From Burkholderiales bacterium (GTDB lineage: Bacteria > Pseudomonadota > Gammaproteobacteria > Burkholderiales > Nitrosomonadaceae), in assembly GCA_024235735.1 (NCBI GenBank), contig JACKLU010000002.1:62001-126000 (forward strand): 64,000 bases of DNA, in the 5' to 3' direction. Under the pieces are notes generated by a model. It ran no database searches. It was not told the DNA's origin and saw only the letters and a list, made by a program, of their open reading frames with translations. Positions within the stretch are counted from its first letter, which is position 1. Every line of letters begins with the position of its first letter. The translations under genes and the position numbers were made by a program. Positions 53,176 to 61,900 of this stretch are shown here, piece after piece.

Positions 53176-54699
53176 ATGGAAAAATACTTCGCGCATTACA
53201 TGCAAATGTTAAAGGACTGGCGTGCAGGCATACTGCCGCCGGTATTTTTTACCGCTGCTGCGCTCAGTGTTGCGTTTATCTTTTTTGCCGGAATCTGGAG
53301 TCAGACTGCCGCGCGATGGTTCGGCAGCGCGCTTTCTGCAATAACGCATTATTTTGACTGGTTCTATATTGCCATCACGGCAGCGCTGGTCGTCTGTGCG
53401 GTCTGGCTGCTGTTCAGCCGCTATGGTCGCCTGCGGCTTGGCAAGCCGAATGATCATCCGCAGTTCTCATACGCCGCCTGGCTGGCCATGCTGTTTGCCG
53501 CAGGCATGGGCATGGGGCTGGTGTTCTGGGGCGTGGCGGAACCGCTTTATCATTATCACGAACCGCCAACGGCTGATCCTCTCAGCCGCGAAGCCGTCGC
53601 AGAAGCCATGCGCTTCAGTTTCTTCCATTGGGGATTGCATCCCTGGGCGATTTACGTCGTCTTTGGATTGTCTATCGGGCTGCTGCATTACCGGCATGAT
53701 TTGCCGCTGGCGCCACGGACATTGTTGTACCCGCTTTTTGGCGCGCGCGTGCATGGCTGGCTGGGGCATGCAACCGATGCATTCTGTACCGTCGGCACAC
53801 TGCTTGGCGTAGCCACCTCGCTCGGGCTGGGCGCAATGCAGATCAACGCGGGGCTGAGTCAACTAGCCGCTGTAGATTATTCAACTTCGGTGCAGGTATG
53901 GATTATTACGCTGATTACCGCGGCGGCCACTTTTTCCACGGTCAGCGGCGTGTCAAAAGGAATCCGTTACCTGAGCATTCTGAATTGTTTCCTGATGGGA
54001 CTATTCCTGGTTTTTGTGTTTCTCGCCGGACCAACCCGCTATCAGATCATTGCTTTTTTCTCGACGCTTGCCGACTATGCGCAGAAATTCGTGCCCACCA
54101 GTATGTGGCTGGACAGTCGACCGGATAGCGATTGGCAATCGCAATGGACATTATTCTTCTGGGGATGGTGGTTCTCATGGGCGCCCTTCGTTGGCATTTT
54201 TGTCGCGCGCATATCCAGAGGACGCACTATCCGGGAATTTGTCGGATGTGTATTGCTCATTCCGTCACTCGTCAACTTCGTGTGGTTTGCCGTGTTCGGC
54301 GGCACAGGTCTTTATATCGAGAAACAGTATGGCAGCATGGCGGAGCCAATCATGGACAATGTCGCCCTGTCGCTGCACATTCTGCTGGATCACTTGCCCT
54401 GGGCGTCGATGATGCAATGGGCTGGCATTGTGCTGGCGGTTATTTTTTTTATTACGTCCTCTGATTCCGGTTCGTTTGTCGACGACATGATCACAACCGG
54501 CGGCAATCCAAATCCGCCGGTTGCCAACCGGATTTTCTGGGGTATTTCGGAAGGCGCGGCGGCCGCTGTGCTGTTGCTTGCCGGCGGACTCCAGGCGCTT
54601 CAGGCGGTATCCATTTCAGCGGGATTGCCGCACAGTATTCTGCTGGTGCTGGGTTGTATCGGACTGATCAAAGTGTTGCGCAGTGAACTGCTGAAATAA
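53176..54699 (+). CDS. BCCT-family betaine/choline/carnitine transporter
   Basis: 507 residues, about 12 membrane helices. Family hallmarks are GMGMGLVFWGVAEPLYHY (the glycine-rich GMGxGxxFxGxxEPxxH motif), HWGLHPWAIYVV, and FFWGWWFSWAPFVGIFVARI. These sodium- or proton-coupled carriers import compatible solutes or their precursors. The long osmosensory C-terminal tail of BetP-like proteins is absent, so osmotic gating is less likely. Position some 8 kb from the ectoine genes suggests a shared osmoprotective role (inference). Confidence 0.94.
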   Translation: MEKYFAHYMQMLKDWRAGILPPVFFTAAALSVAFIFFAGIWSQTAARWFGSALSAITHYFDWFYIAITAALVVCAVWLLFSRYGRLRLGKPNDHPQFSYAAWLAMLFAAGMGMGLVFWGVAEPLYHYHEPPTADPLSREAVAEAMRFSFFHWGLHPWAIYVVFGLSIGLLHYRHDLPLAPRTLLYPLFGARVHGWLGHATDAFCTVGTLLGVATSLGLGAMQINAGLSQLAAVDYSTSVQVWIITLITAAATFSTVSGVSKGIRYLSILNCFLMGLFLVFVFLAGPTRYQIIAFFSTLADYAQKFVPTSMWLDSRPDSDWQSQWTLFFWGWWFSWAPFVGIFVARISRGRTIREFVGCVLLIPSLVNFVWFAVFGGTGLYIEKQYGSMAEPIMDNVALSLHILLDHLPWASMMQWAGIVLAVIFFITSSDSGSFVDDMITTGGNPNPPVANRIFWGISEGAAAAVLLLAGGLQALQAVSISAGLPHSILLVLGCIGLIKVLRSELLK

Positions 54700-54804
54700 T
54701 CGATATTGCCAATAGCCAGACATCCGCCATGTTCGAAAAATCAATTTCCCGCTGGATCGACCATTGCCGCAAGATGATATGTTTAGTGTATTGCGAATTG
54801 CCTG

Positions 54805-55980
54805 ATGCCTGACAACGCGCACTCAGCCCCGTTGCCATTCAACAGAAGCGTTCAGTGGGATATTTTTTGCCATGTAATCGATAATTTCGGTGACATTGGT
54901 GTGAGCTGGCGGCTTGCGCGCCAGTTGCAGCATGATTACCGGCAAACGGTAAGATTGTGGGTGGATGATCTGTACAGCCTGACGCGCATCGCTCCGCAGA
55001 TCAAACCCGATCTGCCGCGACAGTTTTTCCGGAACATTGAAATCCGCCACTGGCTGTCGCCTTTTCCGGCGTGTGCGCCGGGCGATGTGGTTGTGGAAAT
55101 GTTTGCATGCACGCTGCCGGACGCTTATGTCATGGCAGTGACTCGCAAATCGCGCGCGCCTGTGTGGATTAACCTGGAATACCTGAGCGCCGAAGACTGG
55201 GTACCGGCATACCACGGGCTGCGTTCGCCGCATCCGCGCCTGCCGCTGACAAAAACATTCTTTTTCCCCGGTTTCGTTTCCGGCACCGGCGGGCTGCTAC
55301 GGGAAAATGACCTTATCCGGCATAGAACTGATTTCGATGATCAAAAAGCGCGGCAATTCTGGCAATCCATCGGCGTGCCCGAGCGTGCACCGCGGGAATG
55401 CCGTGTATCGCTGTTCTGCTATGAACATGCGCCGCTGAAGGAACTGATCGCCATCTGGATGCAATCACCAATGCCGATTTTCCTGATCGTGCCGCAAGGC
55501 CGGATCGCAGATCAGGTGACCGCCATATTGAACACCCGATCGGTGCATTCCGGTGAGGTGATCACAGCGGGGCGGTTGTCGGTCAAAATTATCCCCTTTC
55601 TGGAGCAGACGCAGTATGACACCTTGCTCTGGGCCTGCGATCTGAATTTCGTACGCGGAGAAGATTCATTCGTGCGGGCGCAATGGGCGGGAAAACCGTT
55701 TGTCTGGCACATTTATCCGCAGTCGGAACAGGCGCATTGGAAGAAACTCGATGCTTTTCTGCAGCTATATACGAAACAAATGCCGGAAAATGTGGTCTAT
55801 GCCTTACGAAAATTCTGGCACGGCTGGAATGGCATGACGGAAATCGGCGCATCGACATGGCAGGATTACCGCGATTGCTTTGCGGCGTTGGAGTCGTACA
55901 ATGCGGTCTGGCGGCAGACGCTGGCGGCGCAGCATGATCTGGCGTTCAATCTGGTGCAGTTTGCCGGAAATCAGCTATAA
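54805..55980 (+). CDS. earP: EF-P arginine rhamnosyltransferase EarP
   Basis: 391 residues. The N-terminus WDIFCHVIDNFGDIGVSWRL has the conserved Asp residues of EarP, and FVRGEDSFVRAQWAGKPFVW the conserved C-terminal dTDP-rhamnose-binding region. EarP adds rhamnose to Arg32 of EF-P, which helps ribosomes pass proline stretches. It lies 82 bp before efp, the usual pairing. Confidence 0.96.
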   Translation: MPDNAHSAPLPFNRSVQWDIFCHVIDNFGDIGVSWRLARQLQHDYRQTVRLWVDDLYSLTRIAPQIKPDLPRQFFRNIEIRHWLSPFPACAPGDVVVEMFACTLPDAYVMAVTRKSRAPVWINLEYLSAEDWVPAYHGLRSPHPRLPLTKTFFFPGFVSGTGGLLRENDLIRHRTDFDDQKARQFWQSIGVPERAPRECRVSLFCYEHAPLKELIAIWMQSPMPIFLIVPQGRIADQVTAILNTRSVHSGEVITAGRLSVKIIPFLEQTQYDTLLWACDLNFVRGEDSFVRAQWAGKPFVWHIYPQSEQAHWKKLDAFLQLYTKQMPENVVYALRKFWHGWNGMTEIGASTWQDYRDCFAALESYNAVWRQTLAAQHDLAFNLVQFAGNQL

Positions 55981-56061
55981 TTCCCGTTTTTTTGAAACCC
56001 CGCCGCGCACGAAACCAATGGCGCAATGTCTTGTTTATAACTATTATTCGCAGGAAAAACT

Positions 56062-56625
56062 ATGAAAACCGCAATGGAACTACGCTCAGGAAATGTTGTG
56101 ATGGTAGGAAATGATCCTATGGTCGTACAAAAGGCTGAGTTCACAAAATCCGGACGTAACGCATCTGTGGTCAAGATGAAGCTGAAAAGCCTGTTTTCCG
56201 ATTCAACCACGGAATCCGTCTATAAAGCGGATGAAAAATTCGACGTGGTCGTGCTGGATCGTCAGGACTGCACCTACAGCTACTACGCCGATCCGCTCTA
56301 TGTGTTCATGGACGCCGATTATAACCAGGTCGAAGTGGAGGCGGACAACATGCAGGATGTCCTGAACTATCTTATCGACGGTATGGAAGATGTCTGCCAG
56401 GTCACTTTTTACAATGGCAAGGCCATATCGGTCGAACTGCCATCAACCATCGTGCGCGAGGTCGAATACACCGAACCCGCGGTGCGCGGCGACACCACCG
56501 GCAAAGTCATGAAACCGGCGCGCCTGCAGGGCACGGGCTTTGAAATTCCAGTGCCCGCCTTCGTGGAAATCGGCGACCGCATCGAAATCGATCCGCATAA
56601 CAACGAATTCAGAAAACGCGTCTAA
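56062..56625 (+). CDS. efp: Elongation factor P (rhamnosylated type)
   Basis: 187 residues. The tip loop reads EFTKSGRNASVVKMK with arginine at position 32, the modification site for EarP, rather than the lysine of EpmA-type EF-P. Three beta-barrel domains follow the family pattern. CAGGAAAA before ATG is a plausible ribosome site. Confidence 0.98.
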   Translation: MKTAMELRSGNVVMVGNDPMVVQKAEFTKSGRNASVVKMKLKSLFSDSTTESVYKADEKFDVVVLDRQDCTYSYYADPLYVFMDADYNQVEVEADNMQDVLNYLIDGMEDVCQVTFYNGKAISVELPSTIVREVEYTEPAVRGDTTGKVMKPARLQGTGFEIPVPAFVEIGDRIEIDPHNNEFRKRV

Positions 56626-56647
56626 GTAATCCGGCGGATACCGCATA

Positions 56648-56673
56648 ACGGGAAAGCCGGTCGGGTTTCCCGT
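56648..56673 (+). terminator. Hairpin after efp
   Basis: ACGGGAAA pairs over 8 bp with TTTCCCGT around a 10-base loop, about 22 bp after the stop. No T tract follows. Confidence 0.45.
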
Positions 56674-56885
56674 ATCGGTAGCTTGTCAGCGTGGTGCACG
56701 GGTTGTCAGATAACCATGATACTATTACAATTTTGAGACTTGCTTCTGGTTTTGTTTTGCGAACCAAGACATGGTGATTATTTTCAAGGTGTTACTAGTC
56801 AATCGAGACCTTCCAAGCAATCTGCTTTGTGTTATTGGCTGATAGCATAAAATTTTATGAAATAGAGTTTTGTAAAAGTTTCAAT

Positions 56886-57461
56886 CTATAATTTGAGTAA
56901 TTCCCTTTCCATCCTCCGGATGCCTTGAATCAAATGATAAAAGCTGGATGATCGTGTGTTTTCTGGGTCAAGAAATTGTCCGATAGCGTTGGAGCCGCTT
57001 ATTTTTTGATAGTAGTCTTTTGTCAGTGTCGCCAGTTCTCGGCTTGGATTCGGAAGGAGATCGGGTTTGCGGAATCTGGATTTATTTTGATAAGAAGTAA
57101 GTCTTGGAATAGACAATGCTTTGCCAACCGCTTCTAGGTCGGCCAGATAAAATGATTCCAGTTCTCTACAGGCTATTCGTATCAGCGTTTTATTCATTTG
57201 TCCGGCTTGTTGGCAATAGTCAGTCAGTTTTTCTTTTAGCTTTTTACAATCTGGTTCGCTGTCCAGATCACGCAAAACGATAAAGCGGGTTTGCGGATTA
57301 AGATATCCACGCAAGCGTTTGCATAGTTGTTTTTCCATATCCTGTTTGCCCTCAAAGGGTATGAACCTGTGATGAATATCAGTATGCAGAATGCGCGGCA
57401 ATAAACTTTCCAGCATGGCTTTGGCTGAGATTTCCTCAAGCAGGAATACAAGTTCTTTCAT
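56886..57461 (-). CDS. DUF4276 protein, TOPRIM-like, partner of an ABC-type ATPase
   Basis: 191 residues. The N-terminus MKELVFLLEEISAKAMLESL has a beta strand followed by acidic residues, and FIVLRDLDSEPDCKKL carries a D-x-D; together they resemble the E...DxD metal site of TOPRIM nucleases. IRIACRELESFYLADLEAV (quoted in part) is a typical DUF4276 segment. The start overlaps the ATPase stop by 4 bp (ATGA), indicating tight coupling. DUF4276 proteins commonly accompany COG4637-type ATPases. Function is not established; similarity in layout to PARIS (ATPase plus TOPRIM DUF4435) suggests defence. That is inference. Confidence 0.8.
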   Translation of the reverse strand: MKELVFLLEEISAKAMLESLLPRILHTDIHHRFIPFEGKQDMEKQLCKRLRGYLNPQTRFIVLRDLDSEPDCKKLKEKLTDYCQQAGQMNKTLIRIACRELESFYLADLEAVGKALSIPRLTSYQNKSRFRKPDLLPNPSRELATLTKDYYQKISGSNAIGQFLDPENTRSSSFYHLIQGIRRMERELLKL

Positions 57462-58651
57462 TCTGGGTCGACGCCTTCAAAGAATCCTTGTTTCCAAAGG
57501 TATCCCATTTGATCACCGTCGATCATATACCTGACAATCTGTGCATCATCCCGCGCTCTGCGGATTTCTGCATAGCCATTGCGCTTAATCAACCAATAAA
57601 CTTCTTCCAGATTGACTGCGTTCAGGAAATCGGGCGAGTGCGTAGAAACAAGCACTTGTCCGCCGCGATTGGCGTAAAGCCGGAACTCTTCCGCCAGTTC
57701 CGCCATCAGTCTGGGATAGAGCTGATTCTCTGGTTCTTCCACGCACAGCAAGGGATGAGGCTTAGGGTCATGCAGTAGCACCAGATAGGCAAACATTTTA
57801 ATCGTGCCATCCGATACATATCGATCCAGAAAAGGAGTTTTGAACGAACCATCCTGAAAACGCAAGGTGAGATAACCGTCTTCCATTAACAGCGGTTCAA
57901 CGGAAGCGATGCCGGGCACACGGCGGGTCATTGTTCTCAATATTTTCTGAAATGTTTTTGGGTGATGTTCATAAAGATACTGTACTACGCGCGGCAAATT
58001 GTCGCCGGTTTCCGATAAATGCTCGGAGCTTCCAGCAACTTCCTTGCGCCCTCTAGCCGCGCTGATGTGAAAATCAGAAACATGCCATGACTCAATTAAT
58101 TGTCGAAATGCATTGGCGGCTTTGAAGCGCTCAAATTGGCCTAGACCTTTGATTGCCAGAGAATCGGGAGTCACTTTCTGTGTTTCGCGTTCGAGCTCTT
58201 CATCAGTTTTGTTGAAATCTTCCTCATTAATAATGGCGTAACCTTCACCTTTTTTAAAGTCGAGAAAATGAAACGGGCTGCCGTAACGTCCACGCTTATA
58301 ACGCAGAAATTCACGATATACAATGGGTGCATTGTTATGTTCGCCAATCTCCAGCGAATAGGTGACCAGCCGTTCGGCGTCCGCAATCAGCATGCGGTAT
58401 TGCATTTCTATCAAAATCCTGTCGGTTGCGGGATTGGCGTCACGGCTTAATACTTCACGAAAACGTCCGCGCTTGTCGAGCGCTTGACGCACTGTGCCTT
58501 TCAAGCAATCATGCAGAAATCCAAACACGTCAAACAGCGTTGTCTTACCGGAACCATTAGCGCCCACGACCACCATGAATGCAGGAATATCTCTCAGATT
58601 AATATCACGAAAGACTTTGAAATTTTTAAGGCGTATCGATTCTATTTTCAT
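57458..58651 (-). CDS. AAA/ABC-type ATPase (AAA_21, COG4637-like), first gene of a defence-like pair
   Basis: 397 residues. Begins KIESIRLKNFKVFRDINLRD, the N-terminal strand and loop of RecF/OLD-type ATPases. Walker A is VVVGANGSGKTTLFDV (residues 30-37), signature-like segment RYVSDGTIKMFAYL, Walker B LLCVEEPENQLYPRLM and the H-loop LVSTHSPDFLNAV; all appear functional. There is no TOPRIM domain in the same chain, but a TOPRIM-like protein is encoded by the overlapping next gene. The hsdR remnant lies directly upstream on the same strand, making a small defence-type block. Confidence 0.88.
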   Translation of the reverse strand: MKIESIRLKNFKVFRDINLRDIPAFMVVVGANGSGKTTLFDVFGFLHDCLKGTVRQALDKRGRFREVLSRDANPATDRILIEMQYRMLIADAERLVTYSLEIGEHNNAPIVYREFLRYKRGRYGSPFHFLDFKKGEGYAIINEEDFNKTDEELERETQKVTPDSLAIKGLGQFERFKAANAFRQLIESWHVSDFHISAARGRKEVAGSSEHLSETGDNLPRVVQYLYEHHPKTFQKILRTMTRRVPGIASVEPLLMEDGYLTLRFQDGSFKTPFLDRYVSDGTIKMFAYLVLLHDPKPHPLLCVEEPENQLYPRLMAELAEEFRLYANRGGQVLVSTHSPDFLNAVNLEEVYWLIKRNGYAEIRRARDDAQIVRYMIDGDQMGYLWKQGFFEGVDPE

Positions 58652-58655
58652 GACT

Positions 58656-59190
58656 TCAACCGGTTAGTTTGCATGATTTGCTGCTACATTTGTCTAACTG
58701 TTCCTTTTTGGTAAGCATTGATTTTACTTTATTCTGGGCCTGGTCACGAAGAATGCGCTCAAACAACACGCGGATGAGTTCGTTGTTGAGATCTTGCGGT
58801 ATTAGAGCATAGAACAATTTGGCGAAGCGATCAAAACCGCTGCCTTTGTTCTTGAACAGCAGACCGGGGTGCTGTAGCGCGGTGCGGTCGAGCAGCAGAT
58901 TCACCTTGGTTTGACTGGCGCGCGTTTGAACCAGTCGCGCTGCGGTGTTGTTCAAGGTCTGCTCCCAGTACTTGCCGCAGCAAGTCGTATTGCGTTTCTT
59001 CCGTGGAAATGAACAATCCCGTCCGGGCGGCCAGCAATTGCGCCAGCGATTCCGTCAGTTGGCGCAATTTCAAAAGACAGGTGTTCGGATCCTCGGCAAA
59101 ATACTTTTCCGCCAGCATGCCCAGACGCAACAATTGTTCGTCGTGCTGACTCAAGACCGAAAAGTTTGATGTCGCCATTGGTGATGCCAT
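58656..59190 (-). pseudogene. Remnant of a type I restriction subunit gene (hsdR)
   Basis: The 5' part (from ATG 59190) encodes MASPMATSNFSVLSQHDEQL and STEETQYDLLRQ, typical of the extreme N-terminus of HsdR. After about residue 72 the frame shifts; the other frame continues with KYWEQTLNNTAARLVQTRAS and NKGSGFDRFAKLF, resembling late HsdR sequence, and ends at 58656. The DEAD helicase and nuclease domains, several hundred residues, are absent. So this is an internally deleted, frameshifted leftover. No hsdM or hsdS is in the window. Confidence 0.75.
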
Positions 59191-59799
59191 TGATGCTGCT
59201 TGAACCTAAAAACCTCAAAACCTTAATTGACCGTTATCCGCGATGACTAACGGTATGAATAAATGGAGCAACCTGAACAATATCAGCTTACCCAAATGGT
59301 GAATCACATATGGTATTTATAGCACGCCGCTTTTTAATTCCGGCCACGTTGCAATTCGTTGTAATAACGCGTTATTACGCCTCATTGCGCCTTGCCGGAA
59401 ATAAAAATCAACGCACTCTAAATCCCATTCAACTGAGGTTTTTAGGTTGAAGATCCGGCAAATTCGTGCATTCTATAGCATTTTGCGGATGGCTTCGCTG
59501 ATCAGTCAGCGAAACCGGTTCCGCGTTGATCGCGTGGACAAAAGCGTCGCGGCTTTCACTCAGTTGACGATCAAATCGTTTACCGGTACATTCGCCTCTT
59601 ATGAAAAAGGCCGCTTGCTGTTGCGGTTGCGCCAGGCTCCTCTGAAATATAAGCGATTGATACATCATAAAATTCCTGATACAGACCATTTATTTTCAAG
59701 AAAGATATTCAAGTGCCGAATTACCTTGCCTGACAGTTCCCGACGGGCTGACGCGTAATAATCCAAGGTATTCTCACAAACTCCGGAGTTATCGATAGT
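59191..59799. other. Non-coding stretch upstream of the PLP decarboxylase gene
   Basis: About 600 bp. The first part holds an inverted-repeat element (59206-59448). The rest (59449-59799) has open frames on both strands without recognisable family features, and presumably the decarboxylase promoter. Confidence 0.5.
59206..59448. mobile_element. Inverted-repeat element, about 240 bp, probable MITE or IS remnant
   Basis: AACCTAAAAACCTCA at the left end is the exact inverse of TGAGGTTTTTAGGTT at the right end (15 bp). No transposase frame lies between. A decayed copy of one end is near 21139. It lies immediately upstream of the hsdR remnant and may mark how the island was shaped. Confidence 0.65.
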
Positions 59800-61029
59800 A
59801 TGAAAACCCCCCAACATGCGCCAATGAACCAGTTTCCCATCATCGAAGATTGCTTGCACGTAGGGGGCAGGTCGATCAGAAACATTGCCGATGAGATTGG
59901 CGGCGCGCCATTCTATGTTTATGACCGGCAGTTGATGACCCAGCGCATGAAACAGCTGCGAAGCACATTGCCTGACGGCTTGGTCATTAAATTTGCGATC
60001 AAGGCAAACCCGATGCCGGCTGTGGTTCAGCATATGTCAACGCTCGTTGATGGCCTGGATGTGGCTTCGGCCGGTGAACTCAGAATAGCACTGGACACGG
60101 GGATTGATCCTGCCGATGTGAGTTTCGCCGGTCCGGGAAAAATGGACTGGGAACTGAAACAAACCATTTCTGCTGGCGCGACGCTTAATCTGGAATCCGA
60201 GAACGAAATGGAGCGAGCGGCGAAGATCGGTGAGCAGCTGGGCATTCAGCCCCATGTTGCAGTCCGCGTCAATCCCGAGTTCGAATTAAAATCATCCGGT
60301 GTGAAAATGGGCGGTGGTCCGAAACCGTTTGGCGTGGATTCCGAGCGTGTGCCGTCCATGCTAAAACGATTGGGCGAGCTGGGACTCGACTTCCGAGGCT
60401 TTCACATTTACTGTGGATCGCAGAATTTGAACCCTGAGAGCATTATCGATGCGCATAATAAGACCGTAAACCTTGGTTTTCATCTGGCTGAATTTGCGCC
60501 GCAACCCGTGAGTTTATTCAATATCGGTGGCGGATTCGGCATACCCTTGTTTCCGGGCGATCAGCATCTTGATCTCGCGCCGATTGCGGATAACCTGGAA
60601 GCAAGAATTAAGGATGTCGCTGACAGATTGCCCACAGCACGCGTTGCAATCGAACTGGGCCGCTACCTTGTCGGTGAAGCCGGTCTTTATGTTTGCGAGG
60701 TTGTGGATCGTAAAATATCACGCGGTGAGGTCTATATTGTGACGAACGGCGGCTTGCACCAGCATCTCGCGGCAAGCGGCAATTTTGGCCAGGTCTTGCG
60801 TAAAAATTTTCCGGTTGTTGTGGCGAATCGCGTTGTCGGCTCCAAACGCGAAGTAGTCAATGTGGTCGGGCCGCTTTGCACGCCGCTGGATATTCTGGCC
60901 GCACAAATGGAGCTGGCGGTGGCGCAACCGGGTGACCTGATTGCCGTTTACCAGTCGGGCGCTTACGGGTATAGCACCAGTCCTATCGCATTTCTTGGAC
61001 ATCCCCCGCCTGCGCAGATCTTTGTGTAA
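59800..61029 (+). CDS. PLP-dependent decarboxylase, exosortase-A-system type (fold III)
   Basis: 409 residues. Family of LysA-like fold III decarboxylases: GGAPFYVYDRQLM, IKFAIKANPMPAVV (PLP lysine in the FAIKAN segment), GFHIYCGSQNL, FNIGGGFGIPL and YGYSTSPIAFLGHPPPAQIF. The sequence pattern fits the exosortase-A-associated subgroup (TIGR03099) better than diaminopimelate or ornithine decarboxylase. No exosortase, acyl-CoA ligase or acyl-carrier gene is nearby in the window, so it is displaced from its usual cluster. It lies 275 bp before ectA, separated by a strong hairpin. Confidence 0.8.
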   Translation: MKTPQHAPMNQFPIIEDCLHVGGRSIRNIADEIGGAPFYVYDRQLMTQRMKQLRSTLPDGLVIKFAIKANPMPAVVQHMSTLVDGLDVASAGELRIALDTGIDPADVSFAGPGKMDWELKQTISAGATLNLESENEMERAAKIGEQLGIQPHVAVRVNPEFELKSSGVKMGGGPKPFGVDSERVPSMLKRLGELGLDFRGFHIYCGSQNLNPESIIDAHNKTVNLGFHLAEFAPQPVSLFNIGGGFGIPLFPGDQHLDLAPIADNLEARIKDVADRLPTARVAIELGRYLVGEAGLYVCEVVDRKISRGEVYIVTNGGLHQHLAASGNFGQVLRKNFPVVVANRVVGSKREVVNVVGPLCTPLDILAAQMELAVAQPGDLIAVYQSGAYGYSTSPIAFLGHPPPAQIFV

Positions 61030-61125
61030 TTCATGTTTTAATCACTTTCCCTGGCGGCAGCGATCATTCACTTAATCCGTGTGAGACGCTCACAGCGTTT
61101 CACCAGATTCCTATGCGAGCGGATA

Positions 61126-61158
61126 GCCAGGCAAAAAATCAAAAATTTTTTGCCTGGC
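61126..61158. terminator. Strong hairpin between the PLP decarboxylase and ectA
   Basis: GCCAGGCAAAAAAT pairs perfectly over 14 bp with ATTTTTTGCCTGGC around CAAAA. The T run inside the right arm is characteristic of intrinsic terminators reading either way. It separates the decarboxylase and ectoine transcripts. Confidence 0.7.
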
Positions 61159-61269
61159 ATCACGGCGTTACTTTTATTAAGATCTAACTTTTTGATTATA
61201 GATGTAAATTGTAAAAACAGCTGCGGCAGAAAATAATGCTGTTTTACCGTGTTTAGACCGCCCGCGCAT

Positions 61270-61296
61270 TTGACAAGGACACTCGCCTCCTATAGG
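61270..61296 (+). promoter_or_regulatory. Candidate sigma-70 promoter of the ectoine operon
   Basis: TTGACA (61270-61275), a 15-base spacer and TATAGG (61291-61296), just 9 bases before the ectA ATG. The -35 box is perfect but the spacer is short and the start of transcription would leave almost no leader, so it is a weak candidate. Confidence 0.3.
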
Positions 61297-61304
61297 GTAG
61301 GGCT

Positions 61305-61898
61305 ATGCAGTGTTCCAGAAATCGAAAGTTTGTGTCGATTGAGCGAGGACTACACGATCGTAAATTCGCGGTAGAACTGCTCAACGACGTTGTTATTCGC
61401 CCCCCTTGTGTCACGGATGGTGCTTCAGTTAACGCACTGATCGCTCGTTGTCCTCCACTCGACCGAAACTCGCTTTATTGCAATTTGTTGCAGTGTACGC
61501 ACTTTTCGGCAACCTCCGCCCTCGCTGAGCAGGAAGGCAAAGTCATTGGCTTCGCTTCGGGTTATCGACTGCCAGATGAACCTGAAACGCTATTTATCTG
61601 GCAAGTTGCTGTTGATCGAATCGCACGTGGCAGGGCGTTGGGCAAGCATCTGATTTTCGATATTCTGTCACGCCCAGTCTGTACCGGCGTTTCCATGTTG
61701 AAGACAACCGTGACGCAATCCAACTCGGCGTCACAGGCAATGTTTGACAAAACTGCGGCAGTGCTGGATGCACCGCATCGACGCACGCTGCTGTTCGACC
61801 GAGACCGCCATTTAGGCGGTAGCCACAGCAGCGAGTTTCTCATATCCATCGGTCCATTTCAGATACCGGGCCGGGATAAACCAGACAGAAGGAGATAA
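61305..61898 (+). CDS. ectA: L-2,4-diaminobutyrate N-gamma-acetyltransferase EctA
   Basis: 197 residues. GNAT-fold enzyme with the EctA hallmarks LIARCPPLDRNSLYCNLLQC, VIGFASGYRLPDEPETLFIW, QVAVDRIARGRALGKHL (acetyl-CoA loop) and FDRDRHLGGSHSSEFLISIG (quoted in part). It acetylates diaminobutyrate made by EctB. The first 25 or so residues are not conserved. GGGTAGGG directly before ATG is a plausible ribosome site. ectB starts 3 bp after its stop. Confidence 0.96.
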   Translation: MQCSRNRKFVSIERGLHDRKFAVELLNDVVIRPPCVTDGASVNALIARCPPLDRNSLYCNLLQCTHFSATSALAEQEGKVIGFASGYRLPDEPETLFIWQVAVDRIARGRALGKHLIFDILSRPVCTGVSMLKTTVTQSNSASQAMFDKTAAVLDAPHRRTLLFDRDRHLGGSHSSEFLISIGPFQIPGRDKPDRRR

Positions 61899-61900
61899 TT

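Noticed and set aside
59429..59758. Short genes on either strand upstream of the PLP decarboxylase
   Set aside because: Both overlap the inverted-repeat element end and show no family features; probably chance frames.
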